64,000 nucleotides of DNA, taken from contig NZ_JAJAVQ010000003.1 in the NCBI RefSeq assembly GCF_020531985.1, positions 310,001 to 374,000 on the forward strand, read 5' to 3'. The notes beneath the pieces are model-generated. The model was not told where the DNA came from. It did no database searches and was given only the letters and a program-made list of their open reading frames with translations. A program made the translations under genes and the position numbers. Position 1 is the first letter of the stretch. Each line of letters opens with the position of its first letter. Below are positions 29,285 through 40,237 of the stretch, piece after piece. This stretch comes from Rheinheimera aquimaris. GTDB lineage: Bacteria > Pseudomonadota > Gammaproteobacteria > Enterobacterales > Alteromonadaceae.

Positions 29285-30030
29285 CGAAACAGCTGACTTT
29301 CACCACTTTGCATTTGATGCCACTGCTCATTATTCGTCAGTGGCTCAGTGGCAATAATGGTCACAACATCATCCGGCGTGGTTTCACGGCTGAAATCAAT
29401 ATCGACATCCACATCTGACAAACGGGCCATGCCAAAAGGTGCCCGCCGCGTGATCCAGTGCAGCTTGGTGCTGCAGTAGGTTAATAAGTACTCACCATCG
29501 GTCAGCAGCATATTAAACACGCCGAGTTTTTGCAGTGTTTTGCATTGACGCTGAATAAACTTAAACGCCACTTTACGGCTTGGCGGTTTGTCCGGATAAC
29601 GTTTATCCAGCGCACTGAGCAGATAACAAAACGCCCGTTCACTGTCTGTGGTGCCAACCGGCGTGAACCGGTCTACCGGCAGCTGCTGGTAATCACTTAA
29701 CTGACCATTATGAGCATAGGTCCAGTAGCGCCCCCACAACTCACGACTGAACGGGTGGGTGTTTTCCAGGGCGACACGGCCACGGTTAGCCTGCCTGACA
29801 TGGGCGATGACAGCACAGCTTTTTATCGGATAATCCGACACCAGTCTGGCGATCTCTGACTGATAGCTTGGCAGCGCATCTTTAAAGGTGCAAACGCCTT
29901 TGTTTTCATAAAATGCCACGCCCCAGCCATCTTTATGCGGCCCGGTGCGACCGCCCCGCTCCTTCAAACCTTTAAAACTAAAACAGATATCGGTTGGCAC
30001 ATTGGCTGACATGCCAAGTAGTTCACACAT
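29263..30030 (-). CDS. yafJ: Class II glutamine amidotransferase YafJ
   Basis: 255 residues, same as E. coli YafJ. The nucleophile is Cys2 (MCELLGMSANVPTD), exposed after Met removal, which fixes the start at 30030 rather than the longer frame at 30108. DGWGVAFYE and the HPFSRELWG segment match the Ntn-hydrolase glutaminase fold. Its natural acceptor is unknown. Divergent from fadE; yafJ and fadE are also near one another in E. coli. Confidence 0.95.
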   Translation of the reverse strand: MCELLGMSANVPTDICFSFKGLKERGGRTGPHKDGWGVAFYENKGVCTFKDALPSYQSEIARLVSDYPIKSCAVIAHVRQANRGRVALENTHPFSRELWGRYWTYAHNGQLSDYQQLPVDRFTPVGTTDSERAFCYLLSALDKRYPDKPPSRKVAFKFIQRQCKTLQKLGVFNMLLTDGEYLLTYCSTKLHWITRRAPFGMARLSDVDVDIDFSRETTPDDVVTIIATEPLTNNEQWHQMQSGESQLFRYGEALA

Positions 30031-30136
30031 AGTACATCTTACCTTAAGCAGACTAAGCCGCGTCGACCGGCTATGCTTAAGCGTATAAGTTGCCACTTCA
30101 GCTGACAATCACTTTCTGTGTTGTACTGTTCAGGGC

Positions 30137-30165
30137 TTGCAACTTTGTGCAAAGCGTTCTACTCT
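30137..30165 (+). promoter_or_regulatory. Promoter of fadE
   Basis: -35 TTGCAA (30137-30142), 17-base spacer, -10 TACTCT (30160-30165). The start of transcription would fall near 30172, at the FadR site. Confidence 0.6.
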
Positions 30166-30171
30166 AGCCGG

Positions 30172-30189
30172 ATAGTGGTCAGACCTCTG
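30172..30189. promoter_or_regulatory. FadR operator at the fadE promoter
   Basis: TAGTGGTCAGACCTCT contains the FadR core TGGTCNGACC at 30176-30185, very close to the operator known at E. coli fadE. It overlaps the expected +1, which fits repression relieved by long-chain acyl-CoA. Confidence 0.75.
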
Positions 30190-30203
30190 ATTGGGAGTAA
30201 AAA

Positions 30204-32681
30204 ATGGAAATGTTAATTCTATGCGTGGTGCTTGTTGCCGCCATTGCGGCTCTGGCATATAACCGGGCCAGTCTTACCATGTTTACAGCAGCCATCGCCA
30301 TTATCCTGGCTATTGGCACAGCGCTAGACGTGGTTTCTACCTTGGGCTGGGTTATATTTTTGTTAGTGGCTTTGCCACTGAATATTGCCAGCGTGCGTCA
30401 GCAATACCTGACGAAGCCGCTGCTGAAACTGTACCGCAAAATTATGCCGGAAATGTCCAGCACAGAAAAAGAAGCGATTGATGCCGGTACCACCTGGTGG
30501 GAGTCAGATCTGTTTCGCGGTAACCCAGACTGGCACAAGATGCATAATTTCCCGGTTCCGCGCTTAAGTGCTGAAGAACAAGCGTTCCTCGACGGTCCGG
30601 TAGAAGAGCTACTGGCCATGATGGACGACTGGCACACCACGCATGAGCGGGCAGATCTGGCACCTGAAGTCTATCAGTATCTGAAAGACAAAGGTTTCTT
30701 CGCCATGATCATCAAAAAGCAATACGGTGGTCTGGAATTTTCTGCTTATGCCCAGTCTTGTGTGCTGCAAAAATTAACCAGTAAAAGCATGGTGTTATCA
30801 AGCATTGTCGGTGTACCTAACTCGTTAGGCCCGGGTGAGCTGTTGCAACACTATGGTACTGATGAACAGAAAAAACACTACTTACCGCGCCTGGCTAAAG
30901 GCCTGGAAGTACCCTGTTTTGCGCTGACCAGCCCGGAAGCTGGCTCTGACGCTGGTGCGATTCCGGACACCGGCATCATTTGTAAAGGCGAATGGGAAGG
31001 CAAAGAAGTCATCGGTATGCGCCTGACCTGGAACAAACGTTATATTACGCTGGCGCCTATCGCGACAGTATTGGGTCTGGCATTTAAACTGTACGACCCG
31101 GAAAAACTGCTGGGTGACAAAGAAGAGCTGGGGATTACCTGTGCCCTTATTCCGGTAACCACACCAGGCGTCAAAATTGGCCGCCGTCACTTCCCACTGA
31201 ACGTACCGTTCCAGAACGGTCCTACTCAGGGTGACAATATCTTCGTGCCGCTGGATTACATTATCGGTGGCGCAAAAATGGCCGGCCAGGGCTGGCGCAT
31301 GCTGGTTGAATGTTTGTCGGTAGGCCGTGCTATTACGCTACCCTCTAACAGTACCGGCGGTATTAAAGCCGTTGCTATGGCGACCGGTGCTTATGCCCGT
31401 ATCCGCCGTCAGTTCAAACTGCCTATCGGTAAAATGGAAGGCGTTGAAGAAGCAATGGCCCGCGTCGGCGGCTATGCCTATATGGCTGAAGCATCAACCA
31501 CTATGTCGGTTGGCGCTATCGATTTAGGTGAGAAACCGTCGGTTATCTCTGCCATTACCAAATACCATATGACCGAACGTATGCGTCAGGCCATTATTGA
31601 TGCGATGGATGTGCATGGCGGTAAAGGTATCTGTATGGGGCCAAATAACTATCTGGCCCGTGGTTATCAGGGTGCACCGGTTGCAATTACCGTCGAAGGT
31701 GCCAATATTTTAACCCGCAACATGATTATCTACGGTCAGGGTGCTATCCGCTGCCATCCTTATGTACTGGCTGAACTCCAGGCAGCGCAGCTGGATGATG
31801 AAGCGGCAGCAGTCACTGCTTTTGATAAAGCACTGTTTGGTCATATTGGCTTTGCTATCAGTAACTTCTTCCGTACGTTCTGGTTATCGTTAAGCGGTGG
31901 CGTGTTTAGCACTGCACCTTACAGCGATGCTACTGCAAAGTACTATAAACAGATGAACCGCTTCAGTGCTGCTTTAGCCCTGATGTCGGATGTAGCAATG
32001 GGCACCCTGGGTGGTGATTTAAAACGCCGCGAGCGCATCTCTGCCCGTCTGGGTGACATCTTAAGTATGCTGTACCTGACATCAGCAGTGTTAAAACGCT
32101 TTAATGATGAAGGCCGTAAAGCTGAAGATCTGCCACTGGTGCAATGGTGCTGTGAAGACAACCTGGCTAAAGCCCAACTGGCTTTGGACGAACTGTTTGA
32201 TAACTTCCCGAACCGTATCGTCGGTACAGTGTTAAAACGCGTGGTGTTCCCATGGGGCCGTACGCTGCGTAAAGCCTCTGATGTTACCGAGCATAAAGTT
32301 GCCCGTATCATGCAGACACCAGGCGAAGCCCGCTCACGCCTTGGCCATCACTTATACCTGAAAAACGAGCCGCTGAATCAGCTGGGCAGAATGGAGCAGG
32401 CATTAAAAGATGTGCTGGTTGCCGAGCCTGTGTTTGATAAAGTCAGCCATGCTGCCGGTAAACGCCTGCCGTTTTACCGCCTGAATGAAGTGGCCGACTT
32501 AGGTTTAGAGCTGAAAGTTATCAGCGAAGCCGAAGCCAAGCTACTGCGTGACGCTGAGCAAGGCCGACTGTTCGCTATCAATGTCGATGACTTTGAGCCA
32601 GAGTATCTGGCAGCAGATAAAACCCTGACCCAGCAAGGCGCCGGTGCGGTGGAGAAAGACAAAAAAGATAAAGCAGCCTGA
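30204..32681 (+). CDS. fadE: Acyl-CoA dehydrogenase FadE
   Basis: First enzyme of fatty-acid beta-oxidation, membrane-associated flavoprotein. 825 residues (E. coli 814): two N-terminal membrane helices (about 5-24 and 30-60), an acyl-CoA dehydrogenase core (about 130-520, with [19 protein letters not shown] and [13 protein letters not shown]) and the DUF1974 C-terminal domain. Ribosome site GGGAGT is 8 bases before the ATG. Confidence 0.97.
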   Translation: MEMLILCVVLVAAIAALAYNRASLTMFTAAIAIILAIGTALDVVSTLGWVIFLLVALPLNIASVRQQYLTKPLLKLYRKIMPEMSSTEKEAIDAGTTWWESDLFRGNPDWHKMHNFPVPRLSAEEQAFLDGPVEELLAMMDDWHTTHERADLAPEVYQYLKDKGFFAMIIKKQYGGLEFSAYAQSCVLQKLTSKSMVLSSIVGVPNSLGPGELLQHYGTDEQKKHYLPRLAKGLEVPCFALTSPEAGSDAGAIPDTGIICKGEWEGKEVIGMRLTWNKRYITLAPIATVLGLAFKLYDPEKLLGDKEELGITCALIPVTTPGVKIGRRHFPLNVPFQNGPTQGDNIFVPLDYIIGGAKMAGQGWRMLVECLSVGRAITLPSNSTGGIKAVAMATGAYARIRRQFKLPIGKMEGVEEAMARVGGYAYMAEASTTMSVGAIDLGEKPSVISAITKYHMTERMRQAIIDAMDVHGGKGICMGPNNYLARGYQGAPVAITVEGANILTRNMIIYGQGAIRCHPYVLAELQAAQLDDEAAAVTAFDKALFGHIGFAISNFFRTFWLSLSGGVFSTAPYSDATAKYYKQMNRFSAALALMSDVAMGTLGGDLKRRERISARLGDILSMLYLTSAVLKRFNDEGRKAEDLPLVQWCCEDNLAKAQLALDELFDNFPNRIVGTVLKRVVFPWGRTLRKASDVTEHKVARIMQTPGEARSRLGHHLYLKNEPLNQLGRMEQALKDVLVAEPVFDKVSHAAGKRLPFYRLNEVADLGLELKVISEAEAKLLRDAEQGRLFAINVDDFEPEYLAADKTLTQQGAGAVEKDKKDKAA

Positions 32682-32696
32682 TCTCTCGCTGCTAAC

Positions 32697-32725
32697 AAAA
32701 CGCCGGCTTAATAGCCGGCGTTTTT
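32697..32725 (+). terminator. Terminator after fadE, possibly bidirectional
   Basis: Stem CGCCGGCT-TAAT-AGCCGGCG (32701-32720) followed by TTTTT. A short A-run precedes it, so it may also serve the convergent nuclease gene. Confidence 0.85.
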
Positions 32726-32747
32726 ATTGTGGGTAACAATGTTTGTG

Positions 32748-35330
32748 TTAATCGAAGTTTACCTGCAGCTCTGCTGAGCAGCTGCCGGTAGCCGGCTGAC
32801 AAATTTTATAGCTGAATGACACTGCCTCTGAGCGGAAGCTATCGTTGATTAAACCGGAGCGGTTCAGCGGTTTAATTTGCTCATTGTCACGGTACAACAT
32901 TAAACCACTGCCCTCACCTGACCAGCGTAGCTGCGTCAGCTTCATGCCAAAGCGGGCACTGACAGTACGCTGTAATTGCAGACTGACATCCAGCTCAGGT
33001 ATCGCAGCTGGCAGGTCAAATGCCACTACAACTGGATCGTGATCTGATGAGCGGTAAGCATCAGCAGCATAGTAATCAACCAGATGCTGCTCTGACTTGT
33101 TCTCAGTGTTGTAATCCAGCACTATCGGCTCGTCAGCATTAATATTCCACTTGGTGGCATCGGCCAGATGCTGCAGAGCTACATCATTAAGCAGTGCATG
33201 GTCGAGTGAGCCAGACATACCCGAGAACACATAACCGTGGCCGGGTTCTTTACCCAACGCTTCAAACACATTGATGTAACCTGCTTGCGCCAACGCCATG
33301 ATAGGATCTTCCTTAGCATAAGCATTCAGATCACCAATCACCAATGCCGGCACCTGTGCAAAATGCTCTGCGGCGAACACGCCTATAGCCTGCGCCGCAC
33401 GGGTACGCGCTATATTGCACTGGCCCTGGCCATCACCCTTATCGCCATCAGCACTGCCACAGCCTGAACCTTTCGATTTCAGGTGATTCACCATCACAGC
33501 AAACTCCGCATCGTTTTCCAATAAGCGGAAACGCTGCGCCAGCATAGGCCGGTTGCGGCTATCATCAAACAAAGCTACACCCTGCTCGTCCAGCGCTGAA
33601 TTGGCTGAGTTCAGTATCAGCAGCTCTGCAGCAGGCTCCACCAGGTCGCTACGGTAAATTAGGCCAACCGCAATTTGATCGCTGCCGACCGGGCCACCGG
33701 CGTTAATATACTGCCAACTGTCATTACCTGTTGCCGTGCGCAAGCCCCTGACTAAATCAGCAATAGCCGACGAGCTGTTGTAGCCATCGTTTTCAATTTC
33801 CATTAAACCGATAACACTGGCATCAAGTGCACTCATCGCTGAAAGAATTTTTGCCCGCTGGCGTTCAAACTCAAATGCTGTATGCGCGCCACGTGCCGTT
33901 GGGAAACCGCCGCCAATGCCGTCACCATTAAAGTAGTTCAGCACGTTAAAGCTGGCGACTTTCACATTGCCTGCTGCGGCCAACTCTGGTGCTGCAGTGC
34001 GCGGGTTGGTCTGGATAAAGGTTGGTGCTACAGTTGGCATTACGCGGTATTCATTGAAGCTGTAATGCACGGTACCCGCAAGCCCCGTTACCGTATCGCC
34101 GCTGCGTACCGTATTAAATGCCGATAAACCGCCGGTTGGGTAAGGTACTGTTGCCGGGTTTTGTACCGTGCTGGCATCATCGATTAGAATCTTGTTCAGC
34201 GCATGCTGGGCGTCCAACGCAATTGCTTCTGCGCCTGGCATAACCACCTGAGTTGGCGTATAACGGCGACCGTTTGATAAGGTAAGCTCGCCATAGCGGC
34301 CCAGCGTGAAGGTATCATTTACTGTCAGTGGCTGACTAAAGCGCACCAACATACCTTCCACCGCTTCAAGCTCGGTAAGAGAGGCTACCGGCAGGCTCAT
34401 TTCTACCGGCTCTGGCAATGCACTGCTACCACAATCCAGCGTGGCTGTAATATCCGCCAGCTGTGTCTGGGTGAAGTATTCACCCACAGTGCCTTGCAGG
34501 CGTACGCGCTGACCAACATCAACAGCAAGCGCGCTGTTATTGACATAAACAAACAAGCCTTCAGAGGTTGTTGCATCGCCATCCTGCTCGCTACCAACTG
34601 CCTGCACTGTGTAGCCTTTCAGACCCGGCAGAGTTTGGGTAACCACGGCTTCTATCTGCACCACCTGGCCCACTAACGGGCTGGCACTGCCAGCGCCCTG
34701 AATAGCTGAAATGGCCGTCGTGGGCTCACCACAATTTAATATCGGTTCAGGATCCGGATCCGGATCACCCGGGTTGCCGCCTTCACCATTAAATAAGCCA
34801 AGATCGTCAAAGCTGTTGGTAGCAAAAACGTCCCACTGAACAGCCGGATCAAATACATCGCCGGTATTGGTGTCATACGCGACATTTTTACGCCGCAAGG
34901 TGCGGTCTATTGTCGTCACATCACCGCTTGTCCAGGCAGAACCCGGATCAAAACCGATCTGACCGAATGAGTCGATAACCACATCATTCTTAGTCAGTAC
35001 TATGGCGTCATCGCCATTCCACAGGCTTTGGCCTGAAGTCTGATCAGCCAGCGCAACCAGCTCAGCCACGGCGGCACTGGAGGCATAGACAAAAGTACTT
35101 TTTGCCGCCACGCTGCCTTGCAGATTAACCGTTGTACCGGCAGAGTTATTGCCGTTGAAATACACTTTAATCGCATAGCCATCAAGTGAAATGGCAGCAT
35201 CGGTTGGGTTATACAGTTCAAGCGCTTTATTATTGCCTGAACCTTCCACGTATTCTGAAATAAACAGCTCGGCATTCACTGCCGGTGCCAGTAACATGGC
35301 GATAGTTGCTGATAGCGTCCTGAGTTTCAT
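32748..35330 (-). CDS. ExeM/NucH-type extracellular nuclease with lamin-tail domain
   Basis: 860-residue secreted endonuclease. Signal peptide ends VNA; then a lamin-tail domain (about 22-190, LFISEYVEGSGNNKALELYN type), a DPDPDPEP linker, an OB-like region, and an endonuclease/exonuclease/phosphatase domain (about 455-770, VASFNVLNYFNGDG, EIENDGYNSS, SSDHDPVVV). ExeM homologues of Shewanella need Ca/Mg and act on extracellular DNA in biofilms. ATG at 35330 has a GGGAGA site; the longer frame at 35360 is less likely. Confidence 0.93.
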   Translation of the reverse strand: MKLRTLSATIAMLLAPAVNAELFISEYVEGSGNNKALELYNPTDAAISLDGYAIKVYFNGNNSAGTTVNLQGSVAAKSTFVYASSAAVAELVALADQTSGQSLWNGDDAIVLTKNDVVIDSFGQIGFDPGSAWTSGDVTTIDRTLRRKNVAYDTNTGDVFDPAVQWDVFATNSFDDLGLFNGEGGNPGDPDPDPEPILNCGEPTTAISAIQGAGSASPLVGQVVQIEAVVTQTLPGLKGYTVQAVGSEQDGDATTSEGLFVYVNNSALAVDVGQRVRLQGTVGEYFTQTQLADITATLDCGSSALPEPVEMSLPVASLTELEAVEGMLVRFSQPLTVNDTFTLGRYGELTLSNGRRYTPTQVVMPGAEAIALDAQHALNKILIDDASTVQNPATVPYPTGGLSAFNTVRSGDTVTGLAGTVHYSFNEYRVMPTVAPTFIQTNPRTAAPELAAAGNVKVASFNVLNYFNGDGIGGGFPTARGAHTAFEFERQRAKILSAMSALDASVIGLMEIENDGYNSSSAIADLVRGLRTATGNDSWQYINAGGPVGSDQIAVGLIYRSDLVEPAAELLILNSANSALDEQGVALFDDSRNRPMLAQRFRLLENDAEFAVMVNHLKSKGSGCGSADGDKGDGQGQCNIARTRAAQAIGVFAAEHFAQVPALVIGDLNAYAKEDPIMALAQAGYINVFEALGKEPGHGYVFSGMSGSLDHALLNDVALQHLADATKWNINADEPIVLDYNTENKSEQHLVDYYAADAYRSSDHDPVVVAFDLPAAIPELDVSLQLQRTVSARFGMKLTQLRWSGEGSGLMLYRDNEQIKPLNRSGLINDSFRSEAVSFSYKICQPATGSCSAELQVNFD

Positions 35331-35585
35331 GTTTTCTCCCTGCTTTATTATTAAGGACAAGCGAATATAAAACGCTTTTATGGCAGAATCATTAACTTTA
35401 GATAAATAACCTGGTCTATTTTTTTACACAAAATCGTCAGTAAATTTTACTCACCTTCAGCGCAGCGGTTACTTAAGCCTGCCAGGACAAAATCAGCCGT
35501 AAAGACATCTAAATTTTTAACTGCTACTTCCATCCGCGTAGCGGATCGGGTTTACTAAAGCCCGCCCTATTAACGGAGAAACCCC

Positions 35586-35867
35586 ATGTTTAAAGTAAAC
35601 CAGTATTTTGACGGCAAAGTTGCCTCTATCGCCTTTGCCGGTGAGCAACTACCCGCCACGGTAGGTGTAATGGCACCGGGCGAGTACGAATTTGGTACCA
35701 GCCAGCACGAAGTCATGACCGTGATTAGCGGCGCACTCACTGTACTGCTGCCCGGCAGCAATGGCTGGCAAACCTTTAGCCGTAACCAGCAGTTTGAAGT
35801 ACCGGCCAACAGCAAGTTTCAGTTGCAGGTGGCAGTAGATACCGCGTACCTTTGCACCTACGCCTGA
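35586..35867 (+). CDS. ppnP: Pyrimidine/purine nucleoside phosphorylase PpnP
   Basis: Cupin-fold nucleoside phosphorylase (formerly YaiE/DUF1255), 93 residues, E. coli length 94. Typical segments [28 protein letters not shown] and [11 protein letters not shown] are present. The 5' leader holds a perfect small hairpin (ATCCGC-GTA-GCGGAT at 35532-35546) of unknown use. Confidence 0.96.
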   Translation: MFKVNQYFDGKVASIAFAGEQLPATVGVMAPGEYEFGTSQHEVMTVISGALTVLLPGSNGWQTFSRNQQFEVPANSKFQLQVAVDTAYLCTYA

Positions 35868-35888
35868 TACAGCTATAAGGACAACGCA

Positions 35889-37691
35889 ATGCGCGGTATG
35901 CGCTCTGCAGCAAAACAACCGGCCCCGACCAAGCGGCCGGAAGCCACTAACCTGAAACAAACGCTAACAATGCTCTGGCCCTATCTGTGGCAGTTTAAGT
36001 ACCGCGTATTGCTGGCCCTGCTGGCGCTGATTGCCGCCAAGGCTGCAGTACTGCTTATGCCACTGGCGCTTAAATATATTGTTGATGCGCTGGATAGTGG
36101 CCAGCATACGTTGGTGCTGGTACCGGTAGTGTTGTTGCTGCTATACGGCGGTCTGCGCTTTGCCGGGGTGTTTTTTGGTGAAGTACGCGATGCACTGTTT
36201 GGCCGTGTTACCGAGCACGCCATGCGACAGCTTGGCCTTAAAGTGTTTCAGCAGCTGCACAGTTTAGAGCTGGCATTTCATCTGGACAGGCAAACCGGCG
36301 GCATCAGCCGCGATATTGAGCGCGGCACCAACGGCTTAAGTTTTTTAATGCGCTTTCTGATGTTTAACATCGCACCAACGCTGTTTGAAATTCTGGCAGT
36401 GGCGGTAATTTTCGCCACGCTGTTCTCGCCGTTGTATTCCGTGGTTACTGTACTGGCCGTTGCGCTGTACATTTTTTTTACGGTGGTGATTACCGAGTGG
36501 CGCAATAAATACACCCGCGAGGCCAATCAGGCTGATAACACCACTAACAGCCGCGCTATCGACAGCCTGCTGAACTACGAAACGGTAAAATACTTCAATA
36601 ATGAGCACTACGAAGCCCAAACCTACGACAGTTTTTTAGCCAAATGGGAGCAGGCACGGTTAAAAAACCGTTTAAGCCTGCTGGCACTGAACTCGGGGCA
36701 GGCTTTTATAATTGCCGCCGCCATCACCGCGCTAATGTGGCTGGCCGCTGATGAAGTGGTCAGCAAGCAACTGACATTGGGCGATTTGGTGATGGTTAAT
36801 GCCTATATGATCCAGCTGTTTTTACCGCTTAACTTTTTAGGTTTTGTTTACCGCGAAATTCGCCGCGCCTTAACTGACTTGGAGAACATGCTGGGCTTAT
36901 TAAAACGTAAGCCACAAATAACCGACCATCCAGACGCCGCAGAGCTGCAGTTGAAAAAAGGCGAGCTGCAATTTGCCGAGGTGAGCTTTGGCTATCAAGC
37001 CAGCCGCCCTATTTTGCGCCAGCTGAGTTTTCGGGTAGCGGCCGGCACTAAAGTGGCGGTCGTTGGTGCCAGTGGCGCCGGTAAAAGCACGCTGGCACGT
37101 TTGCTGTACCGCTTTTACGATGTCAGCGCTGGCAGCATCCGCATTGATGGTCAAGACATCAGCCGTGTTACGCTCGACAGCCTGCGCCGCGCTATTGCAA
37201 TAGTGCCGCAGGATACCGTGCTGTTTAACAGCAGCATCCGTGACAATATCCGCTATGGCCGCCCCGATGCCAGCGATGAAGAAATCGACCATGCCATAGA
37301 GCTGGCACATTTAACCGGCTTTATTGCCAGCCTGCCCAAAGGTGACGCTACCGAAGTGGGCGAACGCGGCTTAAAAGTGTCCGGCGGTGAAAAGCAGCGC
37401 ATCGCTATTGCCCGCGCCATCTTAAAACGCTCGCCAATACTGGTGTTTGATGAAGCCACTTCCGCGCTGGATTCTGCCGCTGAGCAGGCCATATTGCAGG
37501 CCATGCGCGAGGTGGCTCGTAATCATACCAGCCTGGTCATAGCGCATCGCTTATCTACCATTACCGATGCAGACAATATTATCGTGCTGAAAAACGGCGA
37601 ACTGGCCGAGCAAGGCACGCATGATGAGCTGCTCGCAGCCAAGGGTGAATATGCCCGCATGTGGCAGTTACAGCAAAAACAGCAGCACTGA
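35889..37691 (+). CDS. Atm1-like ABC transporter (fused permease-ATPase)
   Basis: 600-residue ABCB-type exporter resembling the Atm1/HMT group that moves glutathione-linked metals or thiols. Six membrane helices (about 30-330), then an ATPase domain: Walker A GASGAGKST, signature VSGGEKQR, Walker B LVFDEATSALD. Starts 21 bases after ppnP. Substrate is not decided by the sequence. Confidence 0.92.
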   Translation: MRGMRSAAKQPAPTKRPEATNLKQTLTMLWPYLWQFKYRVLLALLALIAAKAAVLLMPLALKYIVDALDSGQHTLVLVPVVLLLLYGGLRFAGVFFGEVRDALFGRVTEHAMRQLGLKVFQQLHSLELAFHLDRQTGGISRDIERGTNGLSFLMRFLMFNIAPTLFEILAVAVIFATLFSPLYSVVTVLAVALYIFFTVVITEWRNKYTREANQADNTTNSRAIDSLLNYETVKYFNNEHYEAQTYDSFLAKWEQARLKNRLSLLALNSGQAFIIAAAITALMWLAADEVVSKQLTLGDLVMVNAYMIQLFLPLNFLGFVYREIRRALTDLENMLGLLKRKPQITDHPDAAELQLKKGELQFAEVSFGYQASRPILRQLSFRVAAGTKVAVVGASGAGKSTLARLLYRFYDVSAGSIRIDGQDISRVTLDSLRRAIAIVPQDTVLFNSSIRDNIRYGRPDASDEEIDHAIELAHLTGFIASLPKGDATEVGERGLKVSGGEKQRIAIARAILKRSPILVFDEATSALDSAAEQAILQAMREVARNHTSLVIAHRLSTITDADNIIVLKNGELAEQGTHDELLAAKGEYARMWQLQQKQQH

Positions 37692-37772
37692 GCTGCTGTA
37701 TACTGGTTTGCTTATAGCGCTGTGGCTATACTGGCAGCGCTAATTACAATAACGATATACCAGGGGATACCT

Positions 37773-39611
37773 ATGACACCTTTTAAACTCTCGCTGACAG
37801 CAGCCTTAGTTGGCTCAGCGTTACTGCTGGTCGGCTGTGGCGACAAACCACAAACCGCCGCCCCCGCTAAAGCGGAGCAACGCGCCTTAACCGAAGCCGA
37901 TGCGGTCGCTTTTTTAGATGAAACGGCAACCAAGCTCGAGCAGCTGTACTTAGAATCTAACCGCGCCGAGTGGATTTATTCTAACTTTATTACTGAAGAT
38001 ACCGCATCACTGGCGGCTGATGTCAACGAAAAGCTGACAGTAGAAATGGTAAACCTGGCCACGGCAGCGGCGAAATTCGACCAGGTAGCATTGTCGGATG
38101 ACAGCCGCCGTAAGCTGGATAAACTGAAACTGGCCCTGACCTTACCGGCACCGCAAGATGCAGCAAAAACCGCCGAGATGGCGAAAATCGTCGCCGAATT
38201 AGGTGGCCTGTATGGCAAAGGCAAATATTGCAAAGCCGATGGCAAATGTTTATCACTGGGCGATATGTCAGCCATTATGGCCAGCAGCCGTGATTACGAC
38301 GAACAGCTGGAAATGTGGCAGGCCTGGCGCGAAATCAGCAAACCCATGCGCCCGCTGTACACGCGGTTAATTGAGCTGACCAATGAAGGTGCGAAAGAGC
38401 TGGGCTATGCCGACACCGGCGCGATGTGGCGCTCTAAATACGATATGCCGGCCGATGATTTTGCCAAAGAGCTGGACCGGGTATGGGATCAGGTAAAGCC
38501 ATTGTATGAAGCGCTGCACTGCCATGTGCGCAGCAAGTTATCCGAGCAATACGGCGCCGACAAGGTACCGCTGGATAAACCTATTCCGGCGCATTTACTG
38601 GGTAATATGTGGGCACAAAGCTGGGGCAATATTTACGATATCGTTGCACCTAAAGATGCCGATCCGGGCTACGATGTGACCAAACTGCTCGAGCAGCATA
38701 ACTATGACGAAATTAAGATGGTTAAAGGCGCAGAAGGCTTCTTTACCTCGTTAGGCTTTGCCCCGCTGCCAGAAACTTTTTACCAGCGCTCGCTGTTCTT
38801 AAAACCGGCCGACCGTGATGTGGAATGCCACGCCTCCGCCTGGGATTTAGACGCCAAAGACGACTTACGCATTAAAATGTGTATTCAGCGTACCGGCGAA
38901 GAGTTTTCGGTTATTCACCACGAGCTGGGGCATAACTTCTACCAGCGCGCTTACAAAGACCAGCCGGTATACTTCCAGGAAAGCGCCAATGACGGTTTCC
39001 ACGAAGCGATTGGCGACACTATCGCGTTATCAGTGACACCGGGTTATTTAAAGCAGATTGGCCTGCTGGATAAGGTGCCGGATGAGAGCAAAGACATCGG
39101 CCTGCTACTTAAAATGGCGATGGATAAAATTGCTTTTGTGCCTTTTGGCCTGTTGGTAGACCAGTGGCGCTGGAAAGTATTTAACGGCGAAATTACGCCC
39201 GAGCACTACAACGAAGCCTGGTGGCAGCTGCGTGAAAAATACCAGGGCGTAGCAGCGCCGGTAGCACGTTCAGAAGCCGATTTTGACCCGGGCGCCAAGT
39301 ACCATGTGCCAGGCAATGTGCCTTACACCCGTTACTTCTTAGCGCATATTCTGCAGTTCCAGTTCCACAAGGCACTGTGTGATATCGCCGGTAACGAAGG
39401 TGCTGTGCACCGCTGTTCAATTTACAACAGCAAAGAAGCCGGCGCTAAGTTAAACCAGATGCTGGAAATGGGCTCAAGTCAGCCATGGCAGCAAGCATTA
39501 GAAGTAGTAACCGGCAAGCCGGAGATGGACGCCACCGCGATACTGGATTACTTCGCCCCGCTGCAAGCCTATCTAGACGAGCAGAACAAAGGCCAGCAAT
39601 GCGGCTGGTAA
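37773..39611 (+). CDS. M2-family peptidyl-dipeptidase lipoprotein
   Basis: Zinc dipeptidyl carboxypeptidase of the angiotensin-converting-enzyme family, 612 residues. Lipobox LLVGC near residue 22 predicts outer-membrane anchoring. Zinc site HHELGH near residue 381 with a downstream Glu in HEAIGDT. ATG at 37773 follows AGGGGAT; a frame from 37722 starts inside non-coding DNA. Probably helps digest peptides outside the cell. Confidence 0.94.
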   Translation: MTPFKLSLTAALVGSALLLVGCGDKPQTAAPAKAEQRALTEADAVAFLDETATKLEQLYLESNRAEWIYSNFITEDTASLAADVNEKLTVEMVNLATAAAKFDQVALSDDSRRKLDKLKLALTLPAPQDAAKTAEMAKIVAELGGLYGKGKYCKADGKCLSLGDMSAIMASSRDYDEQLEMWQAWREISKPMRPLYTRLIELTNEGAKELGYADTGAMWRSKYDMPADDFAKELDRVWDQVKPLYEALHCHVRSKLSEQYGADKVPLDKPIPAHLLGNMWAQSWGNIYDIVAPKDADPGYDVTKLLEQHNYDEIKMVKGAEGFFTSLGFAPLPETFYQRSLFLKPADRDVECHASAWDLDAKDDLRIKMCIQRTGEEFSVIHHELGHNFYQRAYKDQPVYFQESANDGFHEAIGDTIALSVTPGYLKQIGLLDKVPDESKDIGLLLKMAMDKIAFVPFGLLVDQWRWKVFNGEITPEHYNEAWWQLREKYQGVAAPVARSEADFDPGAKYHVPGNVPYTRYFLAHILQFQFHKALCDIAGNEGAVHRCSIYNSKEAGAKLNQMLEMGSSQPWQQALEVVTGKPEMDATAILDYFAPLQAYLDEQNKGQQCGW

Positions 39612-39630
39612 GCTAGTCGGCTAAAGTAAA

Positions 39631-39655
39631 AAGCCCGCACAAGCGGGCTTTTCTT
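39631..39655 (+). terminator. Terminator after the M2 peptidase gene
   Basis: Stem AAGCCCGC-ACAA-GCGGGCTT followed by TTCTT, 20 bases past the stop codon. Confidence 0.85.
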
Positions 39656-39731
39656 AGTAAGTTAGTCCTTGAAGCTTAATTACGCTTTTCATCTGCTCGA
39701 CACTATCATTTTCAGAGCACTTAACCTGCCA

Positions 39732-40154
39732 TCAGTCTCCATCAAGATTTTGAAAATCTTGCAACGTTTTCTGCATAAAAAGTATCATTGTTCTTTGAGT
39801 ATCTAGCGCAATGTCGTGGCGCCTCTCATTCAAGAGCTTATAAGCTGGGGTCTTAACTAACTCAATGAGTTGTCTAAGCTCCTCCTCAGAGAATTGTCTT
39901 TTATAAACTTCGGCTTTGGATCTTCTATATTCCTCAGATTGAAGTGCTTTGACTAAAAATGCATGTATCTTATGTATTTTGGATTCATCTCCAGCTGCAT
40001 GCATTTCAATTAACGGCATCTTGCTGTCCACAAAAGCTAATTTGTCTGAAGAACTACTCAAATCTTCGAAAACTAATGCCAATCTCAAATGCTCATCATC
40101 TGCCAGCAGCGCTGGCGGAAGCACCAATAGTAAAATAAAAAATAAGCGAATCAT
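39732..40154 (-). CDS. Hypothetical exported protein, DUF2059-like
   Basis: 140 residues from the ATG at 40154, chosen for the AGAGGG site 8 bases upstream (a frame from 40184 exists). A signal peptide (FFILLLVLPPALLADD) precedes a helical domain whose FSEEELRQLIELVKTPAYKLL resembles DUF2059. Base use is AT-richer than the flanking core genes. It lies in the small islet with the Tae4-like gene. Confidence 0.65.
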   Translation of the reverse strand: MIRLFFILLLVLPPALLADDEHLRLALVFEDLSSSSDKLAFVDSKMPLIEMHAAGDESKIHKIHAFLVKALQSEEYRRSKAEVYKRQFSEEELRQLIELVKTPAYKLLNERRHDIALDTQRTMILFMQKTLQDFQNLDGD

Positions 40155-40237
40155 TCTGTAAACCCTCTGGTTCAGCCGACGCATCTTATCAAAACCAGGT
40201 GTATCTTCGAACGCAACTAAGCTTCTTGTGCAAGTGG

